Source of the DNA: an uncultured Erysipelotrichaceae bacterium
GTDB taxonomy: Bacteria; Bacillota_I; Bacilli_A; Erysipelotrichales; Erysipelotrichaceae
DNA: 36,609 nucleotides
Direction of reading: 5' to 3'
NCBI GenBank assembly: GCA_902778375.1
Contig: CACYXJ010000037.1
Location: forward strand, 1-36,609
Shown here: in pieces, positions 7,152 through 15,082 of the stretch
How positions within the stretch are numbered: the stretch's first letter is position 1
Layout: each line of letters begins with the position of its first letter
Position numbers and translations under genes: made by a program
Notes under the pieces: generated by a model
The model's input: the letters and a program-made list of their open reading frames with translations, nothing else
Databases searched by the model: none
Told to the model about the DNA's origin: nothing

Positions 7152-8273
7152 ATGAATATTCTTGATATATTAGGAAAGATCTTCTCTGAATCAGGTTTCG
7201 CCGGTCTTCTGGAAGACCCGCGCTATCTGGTCATGATCATCGTTGCCTTCGTACTGCTGTACCTGGGCATTCATAAAAAATACGAACCGCTGCTGATGGT
7301 TCCCATTGCCTTCGGCGTCCTGCTGGCAAATCTGCCGCGGACGGGAATCACCGACGGACTGATTCATTATCTGTCACTTGGCGTGGAATTCGGAATCTAC
7401 CCGTCCCTGGTGTTCCTTGGAACCGGAGCCATGACGGACTTCGGACCGCTGATTGCCAATCCTTCTTCCCTGCTGATGGGAGCGGGTGCGCAGTTCGGTA
7501 TCTTCACCGCCTTCCTGATGGCGCTGCTGCTCGGCTTTGAACCGAAGGTTGCTGCGGCGATCGGTGTCATCGGCGGTGCCGACGGACCGACAGCCATCCT
7601 GACAGCTTCCAAGCTTGCCATGGACTACCTGCCGGCAATTGCGATTGCCGCATATTCCTACATGGCTCTGATTCCGATGATCCAGCCGCCGCTGATGCGT
7701 ATGGTCACGACGGAAACAGAGCGCAAGACAGTCATGAAGCAGGCCCGTAAGGTCTCCAAGAAGGAACGTATCATCTTCCCAATCGCAGTCACGACATTTG
7801 TTGTCCTGCTGATTCCCGATACAGCACCGCTTGTCGGCATGCTGATGATGGGCAACCTGCTCAAGGAAACAGGTCTGACGGACAGACTGAGCGATACTGC
7901 TCAGAATGCCCTGACCAATATGGTCATCATTTTCCTCGGCATCTCTGTCGGTGCCAAGGCGATTGCTCCGACCTTCCTGACATTCCGCACGATCGAGATC
8001 ATTATTCTCGGTCTGATCGCATTCTGCTTCTCGACCATCGGCGGCCTCCTGATCGGCAAGATCATGTACAAGGTCACCGGCGGAAAAGTCAACCCGCTGA
8101 TCGGTTCGGCCGGTGTATCGGCTGTTCCGATGGCTGCCCGCGTCAGCCAGATCGAAGGCCAGAAGGCAAATCCCAGCAACTATCTGCTCATGCATGCCAT
8201 GGGTCCGAACGTTGCCGGTGTCATCGGCTCGGCTGTCGCAGCCGGCTTCATGCTGAAGATATTCGGCGGCTGA
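7152..8273 (+). CDS. oadB: oxaloacetate decarboxylase beta subunit, Na+ pump
   Basis: The 373-aa integral membrane protein is the Na+-translocating, carboxybiotin-decarboxylating subunit shared by oxaloacetate, methylmalonyl-CoA and glutaconyl-CoA decarboxylases. It has about nine hydrophobic segments and the conserved GGADGPTAI motif (residues 141-149; Asp144 corresponds to the Na+-binding Asp of the family), together with FLGTGAMTDFGP in the first repeat. Family length is typical. The gene starts 10 bases after the biotin carrier and ends at a strong terminator. The pyruvate-type alpha subunit in the operon points to oxaloacetate as the substrate. Confidence 0.95.
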   Translation: MNILDILGKIFSESGFAGLLEDPRYLVMIIVAFVLLYLGIHKKYEPLLMVPIAFGVLLANLPRTGITDGLIHYLSLGVEFGIYPSLVFLGTGAMTDFGPLIANPSSLLMGAGAQFGIFTAFLMALLLGFEPKVAAAIGVIGGADGPTAILTASKLAMDYLPAIAIAAYSYMALIPMIQPPLMRMVTTETERKTVMKQARKVSKKERIIFPIAVTTFVVLLIPDTAPLVGMLMMGNLLKETGLTDRLSDTAQNALTNMVIIFLGISVGAKAIAPTFLTFRTIEIIILGLIAFCFSTIGGLLIGKIMYKVTGGKVNPLIGSAGVSAVPMAARVSQIEGQKANPSNYLLMHAMGPNVAGVIGSAVAAGFMLKIFGG

Positions 8274-8285
8274 TCAACAACGAAA

Positions 8286-8320
8286 AACACCTGTCAGTTT
8301 TCTGGCAGGTGTTGTTTTTT
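8286..8320. terminator. terminator between oadB and birA
   Basis: AACACCTGTCAG pairs with CTGGCAGGTGTT (one T-G wobble) around TTTT, followed by TTTTTT at 8315-8320. It lies between converging genes, and its T-run serves the + strand operon. Confidence 0.85.
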
Positions 8321-9083
8321 ATTCCCAGGAGGCGAGGGATACTTCGCCGGAACTCAGGACATATGTTCTGTCTGCTTGGACGATCAGATTTCCTTCTTCG
8401 TTGATGTCTTTTACGATACCGCGGATCTCTCGTCCTTCATGCATGAAGGAGACAGGTCTTTTGATCAGGAAAGACCGTCTTCGGTATTCCCGGATCAGCT
8501 GCGGATCATCCAGACGGGAAGTCCATGCCAGCAGGCGGTCGGTCAGGACTGCCGCAAGTCTGCTGCGGTCAAGGTCCGGGCGGTTCAGGGAGCCGGCTTT
8601 GTCCTGCAGTTCATCCGGGAAATCCTGAATGTCGATGTTGATACCGATGCCGATGATGATCGCTGTCACTTCATTGCTGTGGATACGCGGCGCCTCGCAC
8701 AGGATGCCGGCAACCTTGCGGCCATCCAGATACAGATCGTTGACCCATTTGATATCGCACTCGATTCCCGCAGTTTCGGAAATTGCTTCGCATGACGCAA
8801 CCGCTGCTGCGACGGTCATTTTCTGGATTGCGGTATCCAGGTCATCCGGACGGATGACAAGGGTGTAATAAAAGCCGTTTTCAGGCGAGAAAAAGGTATT
8901 GCCGCGGCGTCCTCTGCCGGCTGTCTGGGCACTGCTGACCAGCAGAAAAGGAGGTTTTTTGCCTTCCTTGAGAAATTCCCTGGCACGGGTGTTCGTCGAG
9001 TCAGTCACATTGTAAGCGATTACATCTTCCAGAGCACTGTTCAGATGTGCTCTGATAGCGTTTTCAGTTAGTTTTAAAGGCAT
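8319..9083 (-). CDS. birA: biotin-protein ligase
   Basis: This 254-aa enzyme activates biotin with ATP and attaches it to the lysine of biotin carrier domains. The biotinyl-AMP loop GRGRRG is at residues 56-61, KWVND at 112-116 and the catalytic Lys in GRKVAG near 123. The C-terminal SH3-like part is present. There is no N-terminal winged-helix domain, so it is the monofunctional ligase and not a repressor of biotin synthesis. Its position, convergent with the decarboxylase operon and divergent from PEP carboxykinase, fits a role in loading the decarboxylase carrier protein. A catabolite-response-like sequence lies inside its 5' end. Confidence 0.93.
   Translation of the reverse strand: MPLKLTENAIRAHLNSALEDVIAYNVTDSTNTRAREFLKEGKKPPFLLVSSAQTAGRGRRGNTFFSPENGFYYTLVIRPDDLDTAIQKMTVAAAVASCEAISETAGIECDIKWVNDLYLDGRKVAGILCEAPRIHSNEVTAIIIGIGINIDIQDFPDELQDKAGSLNRPDLDRSRLAAVLTDRLLAWTSRLDDPQLIREYRRRSFLIKRPVSFMHEGREIRGIVKDINEEGNLIVQADRTYVLSSGEVSLASWE
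9011..9024. promoter_or_regulatory. candidate catabolite-response element (cre)
   Basis: TGTAAGCGATTACA fits the CcpA cre consensus TGWAANCGNTNWCA at every defined position, with TGTAA/TTACA arms. It lies 60-72 bases inside birA and about 68 bases upstream of the pckA -35 element. Since it is within coding sequence, chance is possible, but carbon-catabolite control of pckA or birA is plausible. Confidence 0.45.
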
Positions 9084-9091
9084 ATTTTGTA

Positions 9092-9119
9092 TTGTCTAAG
9101 GTTTTCACCGTGATATAAT
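9092..9119 (+). promoter_or_regulatory. pckA promoter
   Basis: TTGTCT at 9092-9097 and TATAAT at 9114-9119 with a 16-base spacer. Transcription would start near 9126 and give a leader of about 60 bases. Confidence 0.65.
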
Positions 9120-9133
9120 CATACAGGATTATT

Positions 9134-9161
9134 TTAACTTGGGAAATATTTAACAAGTTAA
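9134..9161 (+). promoter_or_regulatory. inverted repeat in the pckA leader
   Basis: TTAACTTG (9134-9141) and CAAGTTAA (9154-9161) are perfect inverted arms separated by 12 bases, just after the predicted transcription start and before the GGAAAGGGG ribosome site. It could be a repressor operator or an mRNA-stabilising 5' stem; there is no T-run, so it is not a terminator. Confidence 0.45.
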
Positions 9162-9186
9162 GAATAACACAGGAAAGGGGTTAAAA

Positions 9187-10809
9187 ATGACTCAGATCGA
9201 TTTAACGAAGTATGGAATTACCGGCACAAAAGAAATCGTATACAATCCTTCTTACGAGCTCCTGTTCGAAGAGGAAATGAAACCGGAACTGACCGGATAT
9301 GAAAAAGGTCAGCTGACAGAACTGAATGCAGTCAATGTCATGACCGGCATCTACACAGGACGTTCGCCTAAGGACAAGTACATCGTCATGGACGAAAACT
9401 CCAAGGATACTGTCTGGTGGAACACACCGGAATATCCGAATGACAACCATCCGCTGTCTGAAGAAAACTGGGCAGTCCTGAAGGACCTGGCTGTCAAGGA
9501 ACTCTCTGACAAGAGACTGTATGTTGTCGATGCTTTCTGCGGTGCCAACAAGGACACCCGTATGGCAGTGCGCTTCATCATGGAAGTCGCATGGCAGGCA
9601 CATTTCGTCAGAAACATGTTCATCAAGCCGACGGAAGAAGAAGCGGCGAATTTCGAACCGAACTTCATCGTCTACACAGCTTCCCTGGCCAAGGTCGAAA
9701 ACTATAAGGAAATGGGCCTGAACTCGGAAACAGCTGTCGCATTCAACATCACAAGCCGTGAGCAGGTCATCCTGAACACATGGTATGGCGGCGAAATGAA
9801 GAAGGGTATGTTCTCGATGATGAACTACTATCTGCCGCTGAAGGGCATTGCCGCAATGCACTGCTCCGCCAACACCGATATGGAAGGCAAGAACACTGCC
9901 ATCTTCTTCGGTCTTTCCGGAACCGGTAAGACAACACTGTCCACCGATCCGAAGCGTCTGCTGATCGGCGATGACGAACACGGCTGGGATGATGAAGGCG
10001 TCTTCAACTTCGAAGGCGGCTGCTATGCCAAGGTCATCAACCTCGACAAGGATTCCGAACCGGATATCTATAACGCCATCCGCAGAGACGCGCTGCTGGA
10101 AAACGTAACTGTCGATGAAAACGGCAAGATCGATTTCGCTGACAAGAGCGTAACCGAAAACACACGTGTTTCCTATCCGATCGATCACATCGAAAAGATC
10201 GTTCAGAATATCCGCCCGACATCTTCCGGACCGGCTGCTGACAATGTCATCTTCCTGTCTGCTGATGCCTTCGGAGTACTGCCGCCGGTTTCCATTCTTG
10301 ATCCGGAACAGACACAGTACTACTTCCTGTCCGGCTTCACAGCCAAGCTTGCCGGTACAGAACGCGGCATTACCGAACCGACACCGACATTCAGCGCCTG
10401 CTTCGGCCAGGCATTCCTCGAACTGCATCCGACAAAGTACGGTGAGGAACTTGTCAAGAGAATGAAGCAGAGCGGTGCCAAGGCTTACCTTGTCAATACC
10501 GGCTGGAACGGCACAGGCAAGCGTATCTCCATCAAGGATACCCGCGGTATTATCGACGCGATCCTGAACGGCGATGTCAACAAGGCTCCGACCAAGAGAA
10601 TTCCGTATTTCAACTTCGAAGTACCGACAGAACTGCCGGGCGTCGACAGCGGAATCCTCGATCCGCGTGACACATATGCGGATGCTTCAGAATGGGAAGC
10701 CAAGGCAAAGGATCTTGCGGGACGTTTCATCAAGAACTTCCACAAGTATGAAAACAATCCTGCCGGCAAAGCACTTGTCGCTGCCGGACCGAAGCTCGAC
10801 GAAGAGTAA
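9187..10809 (+). CDS. pckA: phosphoenolpyruvate carboxykinase (ATP)
   Basis: The 540-aa product is the ATP-type PEP carboxykinase, which interconverts oxaloacetate plus ATP with PEP plus ADP and CO2. Visible sites are the phosphate loop GLSGTGKTT (residues 242-250), the metal-binding DDEHGWDD segment (262-269) and the substrate loop TGRSPKDK (57-64). Length is normal. Codon use is strongly biased, pointing to high expression. It has its own promoter and terminator. Next to a Na+-pumping oxaloacetate decarboxylase, it most likely works in the PEP-carboxylating, ATP-forming direction in fermenting cells, though gluconeogenic use cannot be excluded. Confidence 0.97.
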   Translation: MTQIDLTKYGITGTKEIVYNPSYELLFEEEMKPELTGYEKGQLTELNAVNVMTGIYTGRSPKDKYIVMDENSKDTVWWNTPEYPNDNHPLSEENWAVLKDLAVKELSDKRLYVVDAFCGANKDTRMAVRFIMEVAWQAHFVRNMFIKPTEEEAANFEPNFIVYTASLAKVENYKEMGLNSETAVAFNITSREQVILNTWYGGEMKKGMFSMMNYYLPLKGIAAMHCSANTDMEGKNTAIFFGLSGTGKTTLSTDPKRLLIGDDEHGWDDEGVFNFEGGCYAKVINLDKDSEPDIYNAIRRDALLENVTVDENGKIDFADKSVTENTRVSYPIDHIEKIVQNIRPTSSGPAADNVIFLSADAFGVLPPVSILDPEQTQYYFLSGFTAKLAGTERGITEPTPTFSACFGQAFLELHPTKYGEELVKRMKQSGAKAYLVNTGWNGTGKRISIKDTRGIIDAILNGDVNKAPTKRIPYFNFEVPTELPGVDSGILDPRDTYADASEWEAKAKDLAGRFIKNFHKYENNPAGKALVAAGPKLDEE

Positions 10810-10819
10810 TGATCCACCG

Positions 10820-10848
10820 AAAAGATGTGCGGACTGCACATCTTTTTT
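10820..10848 (+). terminator. pckA terminator
   Basis: AAAGATGTGC and GCACATCTTT form a perfect 10-bp stem around GGACT, followed directly by further T. Confidence 0.9.
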
Positions 10849-10876
10849 GTTTTTCAATAATGATTGCATACATGGA

Positions 10877-10931
10877 TTTACAATCGGTTTGAACATGCTA
10901 TAATATGACTGTAATTTGACCGACGGTCAAA
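10877..10931 (+). promoter_or_regulatory. promoter and palindromic operator for the small membrane protein
   Basis: TTTACA at 10877-10882 and TATAAT at 10899-10904 are spaced by 16 bases. Immediately downstream, TTTGACC-GAC-GGTCAAA (10915-10931) is a perfect 17-base palindrome covering the likely transcription start, the classic place for a repressor. The form resembles TetR-family operators; no such regulator gene is seen in the window. Confidence 0.65.
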
Positions 10932-10943
10932 AAGGAGGGCAAA

Positions 10944-11129
10944 ATGAAAACATTTGCGAAATTCGTTGCAGCCGTGGCAGGAACAGCTATTATTGCCATT
11001 GCCACCCTGGTTACATCTGTTGTAGTGGCGGACAAAGTCGAGAAGTCCCTGGAGGACAGTGATAACAAGGAACAGCCCGAAAAGCCGGAAAATGAAGAAT
11101 CTTCCGAAGAAGAAACTTCTGAAGACTGA
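10944..11129 (+). CDS. small membrane-anchored acidic protein, 61 aa
   Basis: A 61-residue protein with a single hydrophobic helix (residues about 5-30) and a highly acidic Glu/Ser/Asp/Lys-rich tail (about 32-61). It could stay membrane-anchored or be exported with a long signal sequence; there is no lipobox. AGGAGG precedes the ATG by 6 bases, and a promoter with a perfect palindromic operator lies directly upstream, which argues that it is a real, regulated gene. Function is unknown; small proteins of this shape are often stress-related or modulators of membrane complexes, but nothing in the sequence shows which. Confidence 0.7.
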   Translation: MKTFAKFVAAVAGTAIIAIATLVTSVVVADKVEKSLEDSDNKEQPEKPENEESSEEETSED

Positions 11130-11152
11130 ACCGTACAAGAGACAGAAAGAAG

Positions 11153-11186
11153 CCGCAGATCCGCGTATTATCCGGTCTGCGGTTTT
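11153..11186 (+). terminator. terminator after the small membrane protein
   Basis: CCGCAGA (11153-11159) pairs with TCTGCGG (11176-11182) and the stem can be extended by a T-G and a C-G pair; TTTT follows. The T-run is short. Confidence 0.6.
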
Positions 11187-11249
11187 CATTTCCCCTGCAT
11201 ATCATGCAAAATGATATGATTATCTTGCTTTACAGAAGGAAAGACACTT

Positions 11250-11762
11250 ATGAAGATCAGAAAAACGACACAGCAGGATATCAGCCGGATCATGGAGATC
11301 TACGAATATGCGAGAAACTTTATGAAGGAACACGGCAACCCGAAGCAGTGGGGACCTACCTGCTGGCCGCCGGAAGAACTGATTCATAAGGATGTGGAAG
11401 CGGGACACAGTTATGTCTGCGTGGACGAAAACGATTCGATTCTCGGCACGTTCTTCTTTATCCAGGGCGAGGATATCGAACCGACCTACCGGAATATCAC
11501 CGAAGGGGAGTGGAAGGATGAAAGTGCCTATGGCGTTGTTCACCGTATCGCTTCCGACGGATCGGCCAAAGGCACCGGGTCGTTCTGTATCGACTGGGCA
11601 TACCGCCAGTGCGGACATCTGCGTATCGATACCCATGGCGACAATACTGTGATGCAGAATCTGCTGAAGAAGCTTGGTTTTGTGCATTGCGGCACGATCT
11701 ATGTCGAAGAAGACAACGATCCCCGCCTTGCCTATGAGAAAAGCAGTACCGTGCATCTATGA
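11250..11762 (+). CDS. GNAT-family N-acetyltransferase
   Basis: The 170-aa product has the GNAT fold: an N-terminal beta-alpha segment (MKIRKTTQQDISRIMEIYE), a central strand, an acetyl-CoA region with GSAKGTGSF near residues 105-113 in place of the usual Q/RxxGxG/A, and a C-terminal KLGFVHCG segment. Such enzymes acetylate amines, amino acids or proteins; the substrate is not apparent. AAGGAAAG lies before the ATG. It precedes a membrane acyltransferase-like gene by about 40-60 bases, but shared transcription is uncertain. Confidence 0.85.
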   Translation: MKIRKTTQQDISRIMEIYEYARNFMKEHGNPKQWGPTCWPPEELIHKDVEAGHSYVCVDENDSILGTFFFIQGEDIEPTYRNITEGEWKDESAYGVVHRIASDGSAKGTGSFCIDWAYRQCGHLRIDTHGDNTVMQNLLKKLGFVHCGTIYVEEDNDPRLAYEKSSTVHL

Positions 11763-11802
11763 ATGCATGTAAAAAAGAAATGAACAGTGTTATTATCAGA
11801 CA

Positions 11803-12948
11803 GTGATAAATGATAGAATGGATTCAATGACAAAGAACGATATTTTTTCTGATGTGAAGATCAATACGACAAGACAGCCGGAACTGGATGTGGCAAAAGC
11901 ATTGCCGATTCTGTTCCTGCCGTTTGTTCATGTCATCATAGAATGCACACCGGAAGAAGGTCTGCTGCACGGCATTCCGTTTCTTTTTGACAGTATTATC
12001 GGCGGGCCTTTCAGCGCGCCGATGTTCATGTTTGCAATGGGGATCGGTCTAGCCTATACATCTATACGTATGTATCCCAGTCCTTTCAAACGCTTTGTGC
12101 AGCTTATGGGTATCGGATACGCTCTGAATATCTGTCGTTTTCTGATACCGTATCTGCTCGGTTTCGCGCTGACAAAAGACACCGGGCAGTATATTGACCC
12201 TTTATGGTATAAGGTTTTCGGCAACGATATCCTGCAGTTTGCGCCGCTGGCCCTGCTTGTCATGGGACTGTTTTTAAAGAGGAAACTGTCAAAAAAGGCT
12301 ATGTTTGCGATTGCCTTTGTCATGTCGCTTCTCGGCTGGATGCTCAACGGCACCGATTTCGGCAATCCGGCGCTGAATACTTTTATGGGCTATTTTGTCG
12401 GCACCGAGCAGGCGGAAGGTTTCCTGATTTCCGACTGGCCGCTGCTGAACTGGCTGATCGTTCCGGTCTGCGGATACATATTCGGTGAATATCTGCTGCA
12501 GGTCAAAGAGAAGAAAGCATTCTATCTGCGGATCCTGCCGGTCCTGCTGATTCCTATGATCTATTTCCCCCTGGCCATTCATTTCGGGACGGGAATGTTC
12601 ATGCCGGGTGAGAACGCGTACTATCATGCGCCTACCTATGAGCTGCTGATCTATATCTGTCTTTGCGCCGGACTTATGGGAGTTTATTATTTCCTGTTAA
12701 GGTATATACCTGAAGGCTTGATGAGATTCTTTGAGAAGATCAGCCGGAACATTACTTCGTTTTACTGTATCCACTGGGTCATGATTTCTTTTTCAGTCAG
12801 TGTTTTCCTTTATATCAGGAACGGCACCCAGGAACTGCCGGTTTCCGGGTCTTTGTTGCTTTCCTTTGTTATATGTGCGCTGACTGCTGTTATAATCTAT
12901 ATTAAGGACGGTTTCAAAAAGAAAGGAAAAACAGCGGATGAGAAATAG
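11803..12948 (+). CDS. multi-pass membrane acyltransferase-like protein
   Basis: A protein of up to 381 aa with about ten hydrophobic segments. The N-terminal pattern (RQPELDVAKALPILFLPFVHV, with Asp and His before and in the first helix, then FMFAMGIGLAY) resembles acyltransferase-3 / DUF1624-type membrane enzymes that move acyl groups onto sugars or lipids. The start is uncertain: GTG 11803, ATG 11818 and ATG 11827 are all possible and none has a good Shine-Dalgarno sequence, so a very short or absent leader is possible. It overlaps the start of the next gene by 11 bases, which suggests translational coupling. The substrate is unknown. Confidence 0.75.
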   Translation: MINDRMDSMTKNDIFSDVKINTTRQPELDVAKALPILFLPFVHVIIECTPEEGLLHGIPFLFDSIIGGPFSAPMFMFAMGIGLAYTSIRMYPSPFKRFVQLMGIGYALNICRFLIPYLLGFALTKDTGQYIDPLWYKVFGNDILQFAPLALLVMGLFLKRKLSKKAMFAIAFVMSLLGWMLNGTDFGNPALNTFMGYFVGTEQAEGFLISDWPLLNWLIVPVCGYIFGEYLLQVKEKKAFYLRILPVLLIPMIYFPLAIHFGTGMFMPGENAYYHAPTYELLIYICLCAGLMGVYYFLLRYIPEGLMRFFEKISRNITSFYCIHWVMISFSVSVFLYIRNGTQELPVSGSLLLSFVICALTAVIIYIKDGFKKKGKTADEK

Positions 12949-14962
12949 CAAGCTGCATGTAAAGGTATTGATTGCTCTTGTTCTGTTCGCTTTGTCGATC
13001 ATTCTTTTCAGCAGTATTCTGGTCCGGAATCTTTATTCCGAGACCACGATGGAAGAATCAAGACAGCTGAGTTTTTCCTATGCCAAAACCGCGGCAGGAT
13101 TGATTGATGGTGACAAGGTTGAAACCTATGCCGAAACACTGGAAAAAGACGAGTATTATGACCAGGTCAAATACTATTTCGATACGACGCTGAAGACTGT
13201 CAACAGCACGATGACGGATATGGAAATGAGATACTATTATGTCTTTGTTCCGTATGAAGATACCGTTGTCTATATCTGGGATGCCGAGAACAATTACAAC
13301 CAGAGTTATCTGGGAGATTCGGAAGGATATATGGAAGGCGGCAAGGAGGCGGTCGAAAAGATATACCGCCAGGATCCACCGGAAGAACTCAGTGTCGCAA
13401 CCGATCCGGTATACGGATTTATCGTTTCCGCCTATTATCCGGTTTTCAATTCCGCCAACAAACCGGTTGCTGTCGTCGGTGTTGATCTTTCCATGCCCGG
13501 TCTGCAGGCAAGAGAACGGGAATTTGTCGGCATGATCGTCAACAGTGTACTGGGTGTGACACTGGTCATGGGTGCGATCCTTTATTTCTTCGTCAGAAGA
13601 GGGGTAGTGAATCCTTTGCTGAAACTGAACGACGCTGCCAAAGAACTGGTTGAAGGACTGGACAGCAAGGAAATGATTGACCTTGATATCAAAACCGGCG
13701 ATGAAGTGCAGGAACTTGCGGAATCCTTCAAGAAGATGCAGGTTGACCTGAATGACTATATCGAAAGGCTTTCAGTTGTGACGGCGGAGAGAGAAAAAAT
13801 CGGCGCCGAGCTGAATGTTGCAAAGTCGATCCAGATGGATATGATGCCGCAGATCTTCCCGGCATTCCCTGAAAGAAATGAATTTGATATCTACGCGACA
13901 GTGGATCCGGCCCGTGAAGTGGGTGGAGATTTCTATGATTTCTTCATGATCGATGATGATCATCTCGGTCTTGTCATCGCCGATGTTTCAGGCAAAGGCG
14001 TACCGGCGGCGCTGTTCATGGTCATTGCCAAAACACTGATCAAAAACCGCGCGATGATGGGCGGCGGTCCCGGCGAGATCCTCACCGATGTAAACAGACA
14101 ACTGTGTGAAGGCAACGATGCCGGTATGTTTGTAACGGTATGGCTTGCAATCATCGAACTGTCCACCGGCAAGGGACTGGCTGCAAATGCCGGCCATGAG
14201 CATCCGGTACTCAGGTGCAAAGATGGATCGTATGAACTGGTTGTATACCGTCATTCCCCGATTATTGCCGTAATGGAAGATTCTGTAATCGCCGAACATC
14301 CGTTCCAGATGGGACCTGGTGACAGGCTGCTTGTCTATACTGACGGCGTTCCGGAGGCGATGAATCCCGAACTTGAGCAGTACGGGACTTCGCGTCTGCT
14401 TGATGTCATGAATGCCAATGCTGAGTGTTCTTCCAGGGAAATGCTGCGCAAGATCACGCTGGACGTGGAAGCGTTCATGGACGGCAGTCCCCAGGCGGAT
14501 GACATTACAATGCTGATCTTCGATTTCTACGGAACCAGTCAGTCCAGTTCCCTGGTTCTGGAACTGGAAGCGACACGTGACAATCTTCAGAGTGTTCTTG
14601 ATTTCGTGAATGAGCATCTCGATGAAATCAACTGCCCGAAAAAGGCTCGAATGCAGCTGAATCTCACAGTCGAGGAAATCTATATCAATATTGCCAGTTA
14701 CGCCTATACACCGAATATTGGCATGGTCAAAGTCGTTCTGGACGACCTGAAGAATCCTGACGGCGTTCGCCTGACATTCATCGACCAGGGTGTACCTTAT
14801 AACCCGCTGGCAAAAGCTGACCCCGATGTCACACTTCCGGCAGAGCAGAGACCGATCGGCGGACTTGGCATCTATCTGGTAAAGAAGAACATGGATAAGG
14901 TTGAATACAAATACGAAAACAATTCCAATGTTCTGGCCATGACAAAATATTTCAAGAAATAA
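12938..14962 (+). CDS. sensor with SpoIIE-type phosphatase and anti-sigma-kinase-like domain
   Basis: The 674-aa protein has, in order: membrane helix (8-30), an extracellular sensor region (about 31-197), second helix (198-219), HAMP (about 215-278), a PP2C/SpoIIE serine phosphatase (about 310-533) and a C-terminal histidine-kinase-like ATPase domain (about 540-674). Phosphatase metal ligands are Asp331 and Asp334 (GGDFYDF), Asp349 (ADVSGKG) and Asp521/Asp522. The ATPase domain shows an N-box (VEEIYINIAS, Asn584), DQG (616-618) and a GGLGIYLVK box (641-649). RsbU-like phosphatases act on phosphorylated STAS proteins and RsbW-like kinases phosphorylate them, so both activities of a partner switch may be in one chain. 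No STAS gene is seen in the window. It overlaps the previous gene by 11 bases. Confidence 0.9.
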   Translation: MRNSKLHVKVLIALVLFALSIILFSSILVRNLYSETTMEESRQLSFSYAKTAAGLIDGDKVETYAETLEKDEYYDQVKYYFDTTLKTVNSTMTDMEMRYYYVFVPYEDTVVYIWDAENNYNQSYLGDSEGYMEGGKEAVEKIYRQDPPEELSVATDPVYGFIVSAYYPVFNSANKPVAVVGVDLSMPGLQAREREFVGMIVNSVLGVTLVMGAILYFFVRRGVVNPLLKLNDAAKELVEGLDSKEMIDLDIKTGDEVQELAESFKKMQVDLNDYIERLSVVTAEREKIGAELNVAKSIQMDMMPQIFPAFPERNEFDIYATVDPAREVGGDFYDFFMIDDDHLGLVIADVSGKGVPAALFMVIAKTLIKNRAMMGGGPGEILTDVNRQLCEGNDAGMFVTVWLAIIELSTGKGLAANAGHEHPVLRCKDGSYELVVYRHSPIIAVMEDSVIAEHPFQMGPGDRLLVYTDGVPEAMNPELEQYGTSRLLDVMNANAECSSREMLRKITLDVEAFMDGSPQADDITMLIFDFYGTSQSSSLVLELEATRDNLQSVLDFVNEHLDEINCPKKARMQLNLTVEEIYINIASYAYTPNIGMVKVVLDDLKNPDGVRLTFIDQGVPYNPLAKADPDVTLPAEQRPIGGLGIYLVKKNMDKVEYKYENNSNVLAMTKYFKK

Positions 14963-14968
14963 ACAGTC

Positions 14969-14998
14969 ACAGTTCTGCCGTCAGGGAAGAACTGTTTC
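14969..14998 (+). terminator. possible terminator after the phosphatase/kinase gene
   Basis: ACAGTTCT (14969-14976) pairs with AGAACTGT (14988-14995), but only a short T-rich tail follows. Confidence 0.5.
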
Positions 14999-15082
14999 TG
15001 AAAAGAGCATCAGATGAATCAGTTTCACGGCAAATGAATATAATAGAAACTGTACGTATTTACAATCAAGGAGACAACACTT

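Noticed and set aside
9202..10428. 408-codon open frame on the minus strand, opposite pckA
   Set aside because: A shadow of strongly biased codons in pckA; Cys/His/Arg-rich composition without domain.
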